Source of the DNA: Cymodocea nodosa
Lineage: Eukaryota; Streptophyta; Magnoliopsida; Alismatales; Cymodoceaceae
Length of the DNA: 64,000 nucleotides
NCBI GenBank assembly: GCA_036874045.1
Contig: CM072335.1
Span: forward strand, 15,272,001 to 15,336,000
Reading direction: 5' to 3'
In this document: piece after piece, positions 23,167-33,428 of the stretch
Numbering within the stretch: position 1 is the first letter of the stretch
How the letters are laid out: each line of letters opens with the position of its first letter
Program-made: the position numbers and the translations under genes
Notes under the pieces: model-generated
What the model was told of the DNA's origin: nothing
Databases searched by the model: none
Seen by the model: only the letters and a program-made list of their open reading frames with translations

Positions 23167-24026
23167 ATTGTATTGTTCGTCTACTTGTGTAAAATTCTAT
23201 GAAATTGTATGATGTACTTGTAATGTAATTGATTCATATTAATGAATGTAAATTTTTCAGATGCAATTTTCATATGTGTTTTGGATGTGAAATGAATGGA
23301 ATTTATTGAATATTATGTAATTTGTGGAACTTTATGAATGAATATGTAATAGATTTATAATTTGCTGAATGACAGGATAATTGCTTAAAAATTTTTGCTT
23401 GTTGCAAGGTAAAATGTAAACTCTGCATAACATAAAATGACTTGCAAGTTAAATCTTTATGTAATGTTCAGATTTAAATGAATTTTAATCAGAATGATGC
23501 ATTAATGATATAGATTTAACTTTATTTCAGTTAGCATAATGAAAAAGAAAAAAAACAGAGAGGAACTTACGAGAGTAAAACTTAGAGGTTGTCAAGTGTT
23601 AACTCAACGAAGTTAGTCCGTGGACTTAACAACAGTAACCGACTATGTTCCGTTGAGTTATCTATAACTCAACGAGGTTAGTTCGTGGATTAAGAAGAAT
23701 TGTTTTTTTTTTAACCATGAACGAAACTTCATCGGTTTAGCGGTTACCAAAATTTGAAATGAGTAGTGGTACACGTACCCATAAAAATAGGAACCACGAT
23801 GCACGTTGCAAGACACGTTCTTGCAACAAGATTTATTCACTTTATGAATGTGTAGTATATATATAAAACAGAATGTTATTTACGAGTTACCAGCACTTTT
23901 AAAAGAAAGGAGAATGCGTTGGAGGAACTGGAAGGAGAAGTAGCTGATTCAACTTCATCTGCCAACAAATATTTATTGAATGGAAAGCTTCAGACTGGTA
24001 TGTAATTAATCTTCTGTTATTTATTT
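23167..24026 (+). promoter_or_regulatory. G2 Y spacer, unit 2: dyads plus TATA upstream of gag
   Basis: A second copy of the unit 1 Y spacer. Dyad arms lie at 23598-23690, the TATA-like box at 23856-23868 and the donor-like CTG/GTATGTAATT at about 23998. The gag ATG is at 24027. No coding content is present. Confidence 0.45.
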
Positions 24027-25370
24027 ATGAGTGCATGGACCCGTTCTCCTAGCACTAAACGATTAGTAAGAACACCTACCTAGGAATTTTCAACACAGAG
24101 GAGTATTGAAAAATTTTCTGAATTGAACTTTCACGAAATTCTTTGGGGTGTAGCTAACCTTTCTTTAAAAGAGAACGTAGAAATGGCTGCTCCAGTAGAA
24201 AAATCATTAGGAGAGATTCTGTATCCTGAATTTGTTGATGAACCTTCACGTATTCGATTGCCAAACTTTGAGGGAGATAGGTTTGAACTGAAATCTAATT
24301 ATATTAGTCAATTGCTACATTTTCATGGATTAGAAAGAGAGGATGACTATTATTTCCTTAGAGAATTTAACAAAGTTTGTCAAATGATGAAAATGCCGAA
24401 CATGAGTATAGATGCTATTAAACTTAGATATATCCTTTTTTCTTTAAAAGACACAGCTAAGAGATGGTTATATACTCTGTCGCCTGATTCAATTTCTACA
24501 TGGACTGAATTTTGCTCTGTTTTTCTGGAAAAATATTATCCAACACATCAAACAACTAAAAAGAAGAAAGAAATATTAATGTGTAGCCAAAAACAGGGTG
24601 AATCATTCTAGAAATATTTTGAAAGATTTAAAGATTTATTGACTCAATGTCCACATCATGCAATGAGTAAAGCACAATTAATAGGTATAATTTATGAAGG
24701 CATAGATGTTTCAACAAAATCTTTATTAGAATCTACTTGTCAAAATGGATTTTTAATGTTATGTAGTGATGAAGCATGGGCATATTTAGAAAACTTTGCA
24801 AAAAGAACTACATAGTGGGAAAACTCAGCTGAAGCTATTGCAGATAAAAAAATATTGCCAAGAGGAATGCATGAAATAGATTCAAATACTATGCTTGAGG
24901 TGAAATTAAATGAATTAACAAAGAAAATAGAAGAGTTATCATTAAATCAAAAGCTAGCAGAAAAGAATGCAAACATAAATGACTTAGATATTATTTATGC
25001 TAGAAACCAGAGAGATAACTTGGGAAATTCTTATCATCCTAATTGGAGAAATCACCCGAATTTATCTTGGAGAAACAAAAATTTTCAGGGAGGAGAAAAT
25101 ATAAATGAGAAGAAAATAAGTTATGAAGCATTAATTGAACAAGGATCTAGAGTAGAGAAATTAGAAAAGATAATCCAACAATTAAACAATCGTCTAGATT
25201 TTGTATTTGGAAATGTTGCAATTCAAAATCAGAATAGAAATTTACCACTTAGACAGAAGGAACCAATGGAAGTTAGACCTACTGGAGGATTGCCAATACA
25301 AGCAATACCTAACCCTATCAATAGATCTGTTAATGAAATTGATACCTCTTCTAGGAGGGTAGCTGAATGA
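24027..25370 (+). pseudogene. gag: G2 unit 2 gag
   Basis: ATG at 24027 (MSAWTRSPSTKRLVRTPT) opens a frame to the TGA at 25368, 447 codons. Conserved capsid motifs are RLPNFEGDRFELKSNYISQL, FSLKDTAKRWLYTLSPDSIS, FLEKYYPTHQT and YFERFKDLLTQCPHH. The C-terminal half has a coiled coil (LEKIIQQLNNRLDFVFGN). In-frame TAG stops lie at about 24081, 24609 and 24813. It would package genomic RNA in virus-like particles. The typical downstream protease is not found. Instead a short spacer and an F-box reading frame follow. Confidence 0.88.
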
Positions 25371-25554
25371 AGCAGCATATCTGAAGCAACTATTTGTATG
25401 TATATATGTTTTTATTTATAGTTAATCGTAGAGTTAATTTTTAACTCAACGAACTTAGTCCGTTGAGTTATGCCTTAACTCCACGAGGGTGTGCAGTAGT
25501 TATGTTAATTTTTGTCTCTGCTAAATTTTTGTTTGTGTTATACAGAATCGACAA
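25371..25554 (+). promoter_or_regulatory. Spacer upstream of F-box frame: dyad and intron-like signals
   Basis: It contains a perfect-arm dyad (TTAACTCAACG ... CGTTGAGTTA, 25438-25470). A donor-like TTTGTATGT lies at about 25394 and a T-rich acceptor TTATACAG at about 25538-25545, ten bases before the F-box ATG. It could be a small intron or a short promoter. Neither is proven. Confidence 0.4.
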
Positions 25555-26694
25555 ATGGAATTGATGCAATTACCGTTGGATGCACTAAGGGAAGTACTAA
25601 GTAACTTGTCAGCTAAAGATCTATGCAGGCTGTGTTGTGTATCAAAGGAAATTAAAGACTATATTGAAGAAAAATATTTTTAAGGACTACAAGTTGCAAA
25701 AATGACTAAGATTAGAGATGGATTCATATGGAGGTCATTTAATCGCAGTTCAAATACCCATGAATATCTTGCTATGGAAGAAACTACTGGAATTCCACCC
25801 AATACATGAGAAGGAATAAATCATATTATGGGGATAGATGAAGGATTAATCATATACAGTACGAGACCAAGGTATGCAAGTTTATTATTACCTGATATTT
25901 TGATAAGAAATCCAATAACAGGAGAAGAATGGAATATAGGAAGACCTAATAGATTTGAAGTACCAACTATAAATTGTGGATCAGCTTTAATATTTTCTGA
26001 TAAAAATTTTACAATTCCTGAAAAATTATATTATTGGAGACCTATAGGAAATTGGGGTGAAGATTTACGCTTAAGTATGTATAACTTTCTAAATAGATCT
26101 TGGAATGAAAATATTGTGATATATCTAGGATATAAATCATTAATTAACCAAACACATGTTATACTTGATGGATATATATATCTAGTCACAAATATATCAA
26201 TAGCATTTAGATCTAATTTATACATAGTGAGCATAGACAGTTATGATGAATATATAGAAATTTTACCTATACCAAGTGAAATAGCTAAACCACCATCTGA
26301 AGAATTTAATAAAATTCAAATAGGAATGTGGTATAATGAAAAAGTTGATCCTACGTTATGTCTGATAAGATGGTGGGATGAACTGATGAAATTTCAAATA
26401 TGAATTATGGAAGACATAAATGAATGGAAGTGGGAAGAGGAGTATATTGAAATAGATGTAGAAATAGAAACTGCTACATTACCTTGGAACCAAAAAAAAT
26501 CCCTGTCTACATTTCATATCATTAATGGTAATACACTTGTATTTGGAATTTATAATATATTACATGTTTACAAATTAACAAGGAACAAGAACTGCATCAA
26601 AACAGAATTAATAGCAAGAAGAACTATGCCTAAAAAGTTTGCTTGGACTGATACATATATTCCATTTGTTCGTACTTTTCAATCATGTTCTTAA
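25555..26694 (+). pseudogene. F-box plus F-box-associated-domain protein remnant
   Basis: A single frame of 379 codons has three stops: TAA 25681, TGA 25807 and TGA 26401. Residues 6-40 form an F-box (LPLDALREVLSNL, then CRLCCVSKEIKDYI), the Skp1-binding module of SCF ubiquitin ligases. Residues about 90-270 look like a plant F-box-associated domain (GLIIYSTRPRY; LIRNPITGEEW; DGYIYLVT). The 379-residue length is typical for such proteins. It sits between gypsy gag and the gypsy 3' region on the same strand, without frameshifts, so it looks captured. It could instead be a host gene into which gypsy parts were inserted. The only intron candidate lies before the ATG, which also suits capture through RNA. 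Confidence 0.75.
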
Positions 26695-28451
26695 GCTGTG
26701 ATTTTGTGTGTTTAATGTTGAGTGTATTCTGCATTTATTTTTAAAAAAAGAAGAAGAGAATTTTGAAGTTTTCATGATTGTTTTATAATAAAAAAAATAA
26801 AACAAAATATCAATCCAGTTTGTTGGTATCTGTTCTAGGAAACCAACTAGCTTGCTTGTGAGCCACCAAAGGCATAGGAGCCTGGGTTCCACACAAGAAA
26901 CTAATTTATTAATATCTATTAAGTGTTATTTTGTTATATATTCTGCGTTTATCTATGAATGAAAAGTTTTTCAGAATCAAAAATCAGAATATGTAGAAGG
27001 AGATACAAATGAAACAAGGTATGTAACTAATTACTCATCTTGAATTTTAAATCAAACAAAACTGTATTCATGCCTGCTTCAATTACTATACTTATTGTCA
27101 AATCTTTTACATTGAAGACAATGCAAAATGTAAGTATGGGGGGGAGGTAATTAAAGTAACAGCCATGTAAGTTTGTTAATTAAAGGAATTAAAATGGTAC
27201 TGCAAAGTTGTGGAAATTGAAAATTTTTATTAACTTGCTGTAACTATCCGATAATTGAGACTGTAAAATTTTTATAAACTGCTTGAATGTTATATTTAGA
27301 AGGCTATATAAGATGCTATTGAAGTTACTATTTATGCAAATCCAGATATAGTATCTTATGTTTTTTTTTTCTGAATTTCATGAGTTTAACAATTTCACGA
27401 TTTTAAAAGGAAATCAGAATGCTTAATGAAAAATCAGTAAATTATCTGAAGTCCTGAAAGAGTTGAGATGTGAATTCTAGATTAAATAAAACACATGATT
27501 AGAGATACATTTAATTTGACTGATTGAATTTGTAGAATGATTTATGTGTAGATTTTATTAAACTACAGAAAAAGTATGAGCTTATTGTTATTGATTCATA
27601 TTTCAGTAACTAATAGAAGCAGGACTATATGAGATTAGTGTTTTACTACATCTGTATTAATGAAATACATACATATATAGTATGTGATTAATATTTTGTT
27701 TTGTGTTTGTAGTTTGATTGAAAAGAAAAAGAAAAAAATAATAATAATAATAATAATAATTTTGAGAGTTTATTGACTTGTTTGATCACGAGCCTTTTGT
27801 ACTTGAGTAAATAGCTATGTAAGGATTGTTGACCTAAACAAGGACTCTTGAAATCTGGCAACTTAAGATCCTGATCAGATCTGGGATTTTTGATTGAAAG
27901 CTCGTTACATGGGTACATTAGAAAGATCTTGTATGATTCAAGCTTGTCAAATTAACTTTTAAAGAGAAAAAAAAATAATAATAACATATACTGTTCTGAA
28001 AAGATACAAGTGTTTTGTGAAATACAGATATCTTATGAATCGAGTATATTTTCTGTTATCTAGAATTTCTGAAATATGAATCTAGAATTGACTTTTGAAG
28101 TTGTTTAATGGAGATACAATTCTTTATTCTACTTGTTTTAATCAAATTGAATTGGATTGTACTTTGATTTGTATGTTGTTGAAATTTCTTCTAGAAATCT
28201 TATTGGAAAATTCAGGATTACAGATGATGAAAAGAAGAACAAACGATAATATAATTAACACTTATGTGATGATGATATACTTTGTATGTAATTTGCATAT
28301 ATTCTAAGTATATTTGCAGGTTGATTACTGAAACATACAGAATATATTTTTATGCTAAACAGAAGGAAAACAAAGGGGAAGAATTAATTCTAGCACTTTT
28401 TGAAAGACCAATTAATTAGATCTTAGTTTGCTAAGGGACTAGCAAAATTTA
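26695..28451 (+). other. Noncoding spacer downstream of F-box, shared with copia
   Basis: A PPT-like AAGTATGGGGGGGAGGT lies at about 27131-27147, preceded by TTGAAGACAATGCAAAATG, a pattern like the pre-PPT line of Athila elements. From about 27280 to 28330 the sequence follows the S1/S2 pol-ORF3 spacer. The best block is 27765-27955 (GATCACGAGCCTTTTGTACT to TTGTATGATTCAAGCTTG). An AAT microsatellite lies at about 27738-27761. There is no ORF. Confidence 0.65.
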
Positions 28452-28464
28452 GGTATGGGGGAAG
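28452..28464 (+). other. G2 polypurine tract
   Basis: GGTATGGGGGAAG sits directly before TGTTTAGAATG, the LTR start. This is the common Athila/Tat arrangement. Confidence 0.8.
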
Positions 28465-30546
28465 TGTTTAGAATGAAAAAGTGCATATTATTAATGGTTA
28501 AATGATGGTTAATTGCATAATATTTAGCTTATCATATGAGAATTAAGCCATTATGTTATAATTGCATTGTTATATGCTTTAATTGAAGAATCTGCTTAAT
28601 TTGGGGGAATTAATGTTAATTTAGTACATTTCTGAACTGTCGGTAAGTTATAGGCTGTGAAATTCTTTAGTATCTGAATTTTCTGATATTTCGAACAGTT
28701 ATGTCTAACAAACCGAATATGTATTGGATAGTTATGTTTAAATTGCTGAACAGTTATGTTTTGAGAGAATAGTTTATTATTTCCTGAAGTACATGTGTCG
28801 AAACCGTAATGCATGACTTAAGTGAACTTTCAGTGAGTTATCTGTAACTATCCGAAATGCATCTAAGTATCGGATAGTTAGCTCCGTAACTCTCTGAAAT
28901 GTTATTTTATGATTAAAACTGCTGCTGACACGTGTCGAGATCTAATAGATTTACTTAAGCTATGTATCGGTGAGTTATCTGTAACTATCCAAAATGCATC
29001 TAAGCATCGGATAGTTAAGTTTATAAGTATCTGAAATGCACCTGAGCATCGGATAGTTAGATTTATACACGTGTTGAATTTAAATGTTTTAGTATATCAC
29101 GTGAGATGCACATGTTTAACTCGTTAAGTTAGCATAACTATACGCGTTGAGTTACATGAATATACACTAAGGTAACGTATTATGTTAGCGACTTATTTCT
29201 TTATTGCACTTATTTTATAGTTAAATATATTTTCTAAAATGCCATTGTAGCAGTTGCAGGAACAGACATTTGGAAGAGAAAAACCACGTTTGCACGTATC
29301 GTACAAGGAAAGAAATAATCGCCGTTGATACGAATGAAGGAAATCCAACCGATCATTCAAGCAGAAGTAGTTACTACTAAAGAAATATAAAAGAAAAGAA
29401 GAAAAAAAAGAAGGGTGTGATCGATGGGCGGACAGTGTGTGTAGAGGAGGATGTGCGTCGCAATTCTCCAAAGTTCCACACCAACAATCATCATCACCAC
29501 AACCATAATCACCAATCATCGGAGGTTTGTGAGGATATTTGCCTGATGTCGGGTCGATTCCGAGCCAAACACAGTGTCTGACAACCACTGTGAGGAGTGA
29601 TCGCGTCGCAGGAAGGGAAGCCATTTTCACCAAGCGTCGACTCATATTTCAGGAGATCGTAAAGCTTTTAGCCTTGGCTTCGGGTTGATGCCTGTATGTT
29701 GAAGAGAAGATCATCTTGCAATTTTGGACTCGTGATTCTATAGGGAGAGGAGACAGAATTGTAAGTGGTTTAATTTTCAGTGGTGTAATCGCGTTGCAAG
29801 TAGTGTCGGAAGTATTTACTGTTAAGTGAGATTACTTTACATTTCATCTTTCGCCCATTTCCATGTTCATATTAAAACAAAAATACAAAAAATAATTTAT
29901 CTATATTTTTATGTTATATTTGAGTGATGTGTTGTTTGTGTTGTATCGTGATTAATGTATCTTTGCCAGTATGTGATTGTTTTATGTTTATTTTAGTTTT
30001 ACAATTTACTGAAATCAGTTCGTACAAAAGACTTAAAGATTTTGATGGTTACTGTTTGAATTATCTGAATGTTAGTATTGCCTAATGATAAATCCAATGT
30101 TAACTAACATTAAAGAGCTTAATTGATGTTATTTACAATCTGTGGAATCGCCCAATGGTTGGCTGAATTCCTCTGTAAATAGCAGTATTAAAGAGAAAAG
30201 ACAGGCTCGTGGAGTTAACTTAAGTCCACGAGGTTAGTCCATTGAGTTAGCCATAACTCAATGAACTTTATCCGTTGAGTTAACTATAATTCAACAAAGA
30301 GCTTATTGAATATATAAATTTGATTATTAACAAACGACAGTTCTGAAATTCTTCAGCAATTCCCTGTGGGATCGACCCGTACTTGCACACTGATACAACA
30401 GACACTGTGCACTTGCAGTTAAAGTACAAATTGGAATTAATATCTAAATTGTATTAAAGGTTGTTTGTTTACTTCTAAAAGAAAGAATAGGCATAAAGAT
30501 AAATTAACTAAGTAGAAATAGTGGTAACAAATCCAAGTTTTTCTAG
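28465..30546 (+). repeat. G2 LTR, nearly complete (about 2.1 kb)
   Basis: It begins TGTTTAGAATG and ends near TTTTTCTA at about 30546. The end is inferred by alignment with 4724 on the minus strand (TTCTAACA). It contains ATCCGAAA/CGGTGAGTTA motif arrays (28640-29060), a block shared with Sirevirus LTRs (29090-29195), the R-U5 line GTGGGATCGACC ... CTGTGCACTTGCAG (30368-30418) and dyads at 30205-30300. It is followed by a decayed primer-site-like sequence, so it is flanked by both PPT and PBS. Confidence 0.8.
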
Positions 30547-30562
30547 TGTAGTGCTAGGAAAA
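30547..30562 (+). other. Possible decayed primer-binding site after G2 LTR
   Basis: GTGTAGTGCTAGGAA follows TTTTTCTA, in the same place as the CACTGTTGCCAGGG site at 4709-4726. The match to tRNA-Asp is weak. Confidence 0.35.
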
Positions 30563-30567
30563 CACAA

Positions 30568-30744
30568 ATAAGTAGTTAACAGAGTATATGGTTTAGAAAT
30601 CATGAACCACAACTTATGATCTATACTTTGAAGAAAAACTGTCATCCTATATTTCCAATATTCAAAATGTATTCCATCAAATAAAGGAAGACGATTAAGA
30701 TTTTGGCCTTCATACAAAGAAAAATTATCATTTCCAGTAGCCAT
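30568..30744 (-). pseudogene. gag: S4 gag N-terminal fragment
   Basis: It starts MATGNDNFSLYEGQNLNR and continues LFDGIHFEYWKYRM, matching S2 gag residues 1-57. The match then runs out at the junction after LLTT. Confidence 0.8.
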
Positions 30745-30929
30745 CTTACCTTATATTTTTCAACCTATTTGATTTTAAATAGTCTAAAACTTTAAAACAA
30801 CTTGAGCCTTAAATCAAGAAAGTTAAACATATGCTTAGATATTAATTTCTGTTTAAGAACAACGAAAGCAGAATAAGCAATGATATTAAATAAGTTGGTA
30901 TCGATTTTATATCAAAGATTATTAACAAA

Positions 30930-30941
30930 GCTCTGATACCA
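30930..30941 (-). other. S4 primer-binding site (initiator Met tRNA)
   Basis: The minus strand reads TGGTATCAGAGC, the standard copia primer site, two bases past the LTR end. Confidence 0.9.
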
Positions 30942-30943
30942 CT

Positions 30944-32555
30944 TGTAAGATCGTATGGCTACACAAGAGGGGGGTAAATTGTGTTTTTCAACATTTTCGA
31001 TTATAATTGAAACTTTAAAATTCAAAAACAAGTCGAGACAATGTTTTCATAAAATCATTTTTATTCAAGGTTTCAATTACAATATACAATTCAATTCTCC
31101 TCAGAAATTGTAAATGCAATTATATATCGATACCATGTTTCATCTATACAATTTTATAACTACAAACAGAGAAAACTAATTTGCAGAATTTAAAACATTT
31201 CTCCTTGTTTGAGATCTTTCTTCTTCTTCTTCTCTTTCTTCTTCAGTAATTCTTCAATGATGAATATCTAGTCTTTCTCCGCTTCACCGAATTTGCTTTC
31301 TTTTGATACTTTAAATCTTTAGTGACATAAATCTGACCTTTTCTGCTTCACTGAATTTTCTTCCATCTAATACTTCAAATCTTCAGTGACATATATCTTA
31401 CCTTTTTATGCTTCACTAAATTTTCTTCCACCCAAGAGTTTTTCCCCGAAGAGGTGTTTTTGATCCCTAAAAAGATTTTTCTTTTGGTGTGCAAGGATAA
31501 CTGATCAACGAGAATTCTATGCCTTTTATACTGTATCTTCATATCATGCATATCCTCCACATTTAATCACTACCGGTTTTCCACTTCTTCACGTCTTTTC
31601 TTTTTCCTTCATCGAAATACACACATTCTGACCCATGTTTATATTTCGAATTTTCTTTAATCATCAATCCTAGATCTCTGAAAAATTTCCTACAAAATAA
31701 ATTTTCTCGTCCAAAATTTTTCATCAAGTGTAATAAGAAGTCGTTACTTTAATGTTAACTAAACAAGTAACACAAGTAGATATATAACTTAACGTTTCTA
31801 ACTTAACGAGTTCCTCATGTGCCAACTCACATGACAAGTACTGTAGCTAACTCAACGAACTAAGTCCGTGGTATTACGCTAACTCAACGAACCATCTCTG
31901 TTATGTTATAGATAACTCAATGAACCAATAATAAACAAATGTTTTTATAATAAGAATTTTACCACGTGCAAAAATAACAACTTAAGTTTTATAATGCTAA
32001 CCTAACGCGTTACCTTAGTATTCAATATAGCAACTCAACACATTTAGTTATGTTAACTTAACGAGTTAAACATGTGCACCTCACGTGATACAATATAACA
32101 TTCGTAACTTATAATTTCACCACGTATACAACACTAACTTAACGAGTTCGTCTCTTCTTTTACTCACTAACTTAACGAGTTCTCACGTGACCTATTTTAA
32201 CCTTTAAGTCTCTAACTTAACGAGTTCTCACATGACCTCTATACGAACAAAACTCTAACTTAACGAGTTGTCTAAACGTGCACTGTTCATGATACAAAAG
32301 ATATAACTTTAAAACATATCATGTTTTTCAATAAAAACACACGTTAACTTAACATTTACTTAAATGAGAAATTAATGCAATGAAACGACTAGTTATTAAC
32401 TTAGTATAATTTCAAATCCAATACAGACACGTATTTATATCAGTAAGCTTTTTTTGTATTAATTGATGTACTTAATTTTCTTTCACAAGCAATAGTAATT
32501 GAGCAAATATGATTATTTTCATTCAACACACATCATCAAAACAAAATACTCAACA
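30944..32555 (-). repeat. S4 5' LTR, full length (1612 bp)
   Basis: On the minus strand it runs TGTTGAGTATTTTG to CGATCTTACA, collinear with the S2 3' LTR. It has the AACTCGTTAAGTTAG repeats (about 32070-32270 in reverse), GAA/CTT-rich R-U5 and a TATA-like region near 31535. It is slightly longer than the S2 copies. Confidence 0.88.
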
Positions 32556-33428
32556 TCAACAAACTTACTTTGTTGAATTAACTATAAAACATGTGTAATA
32601 AAGAAATAACTTATAAGCTTATAACACTAACACAACGCATTACCTTAGTATATATTCAAGTAACTCAACGCGTATAGTTATGCTAACTTAACGAGTTAAA
32701 CATGTGTAGCTCACGTGACATAATAAAGCATTTAAATTCAACACGTGCATAATTCTAACTTAACGAGTTCAGATATACAACTTACAATTTTTACTCGCTA
32801 ATTCAATGAGTTCTCACATGATCTTTTTACACCTTTAAACCTGTAACTTAATGAGTTGGCACATGATCTTTAACAAAAGAACACTAACTCAACGAGTTGT
32901 TACTATGTACCTGTACATGATATAAATGTGTAAATAAAATAGATCATGCTTAATACTATAAAACCATACTTAAATCTGGTTTTCAGATCACGACACGTGT
33001 CCTCAGTAAGTTTTATCATAAAAAGATATTTTGGATACTTAACTATCCAATGCTCAGACACATTTCGGATAGTTAATAGATAACTTATCGAAAATCCACT
33101 TAAGTCATGTATTAAGGTTACAACACATGTACTCTAGGAAATAATAAAATATTCTTCTAGCATTTAAAACATAACTGTCTGGCACATGAAATATAACTCT
33201 CTAAACTAACAAACAATTCGGATACTTAAGAATTAAAAAGCCTATAACTCACCGATAGTTCAAAAATATACTTAATTAATGCTAATTCCTTGAAATTATG
33301 CAGATTCTTTCATTAAAGCATATAACAGTGCAATTATAACATATGACTTAATTCTCATATGATAAGCTAAATATTATGCAATTAACCATCTTTTAACCCT
33401 TAATATTATGCACTTTTCATTCTAAACA
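32556..33428 (-). repeat. Gypsy LTR 5' portion, minus strand, inserted in S3 gag
   Basis: The minus strand starts exactly at TGTTTAGAATG (33428) and follows the G2 LTR for about 850 bp, then stops at the S4 LTR. The sequence just upstream (AACAAAAAGAAG) is S3 gag, not a gypsy PPT. The LTR terminus therefore marks an insertion into S3. Its 3' half is not found in this block. Confidence 0.75.

Larger units (their letters stand above)
15931..30546 (+). mobile_element. G2: rearranged Athila/Tat-type Ty3/gypsy block
   Basis: The order is integrase end, X spacer, ORF3, Y spacer, gag, integrase end, X, ORF3, Y, gag, F-box remnant, spacer, PPT, LTR. The module integrase end-X-ORF3-Y-gag is present twice (15931-20165 and 20166-25370). 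No LTR lies between ORF3 and gag in either copy, so the block is not a simple element. It looks like a rearranged tandem duplication with large internal deletions. RT, RNase H and protease are missing on this strand. Confidence 0.75.
30563..32555 (-). mobile_element. S4: Sirevirus fragment (LTR, PBS, gag start), minus strand
   Basis: On the minus strand a full-length LTR is followed by the initiator-Met primer site and about 60 gag codons, then a break against the G2 LTR end at about 30567. It abuts gypsy LTR sequence at 32556, so it probably inserted there. Everything 3' of the gag start is lost. Confidence 0.82.

Noticed and set aside
25371..25554. Definite intron upstream of the F-box ATG
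   Set aside because: Donor and acceptor signals are present, but the upstream exon would be the gag tail and no transcript evidence exists. Kept only as a possibility.
29193..29645. Minus-strand frame of 150 codons in the gypsy LTR
   Set aside because: It lies inside the LTR, has low-complexity composition and is not matched as coding in the related fragment at 3438.
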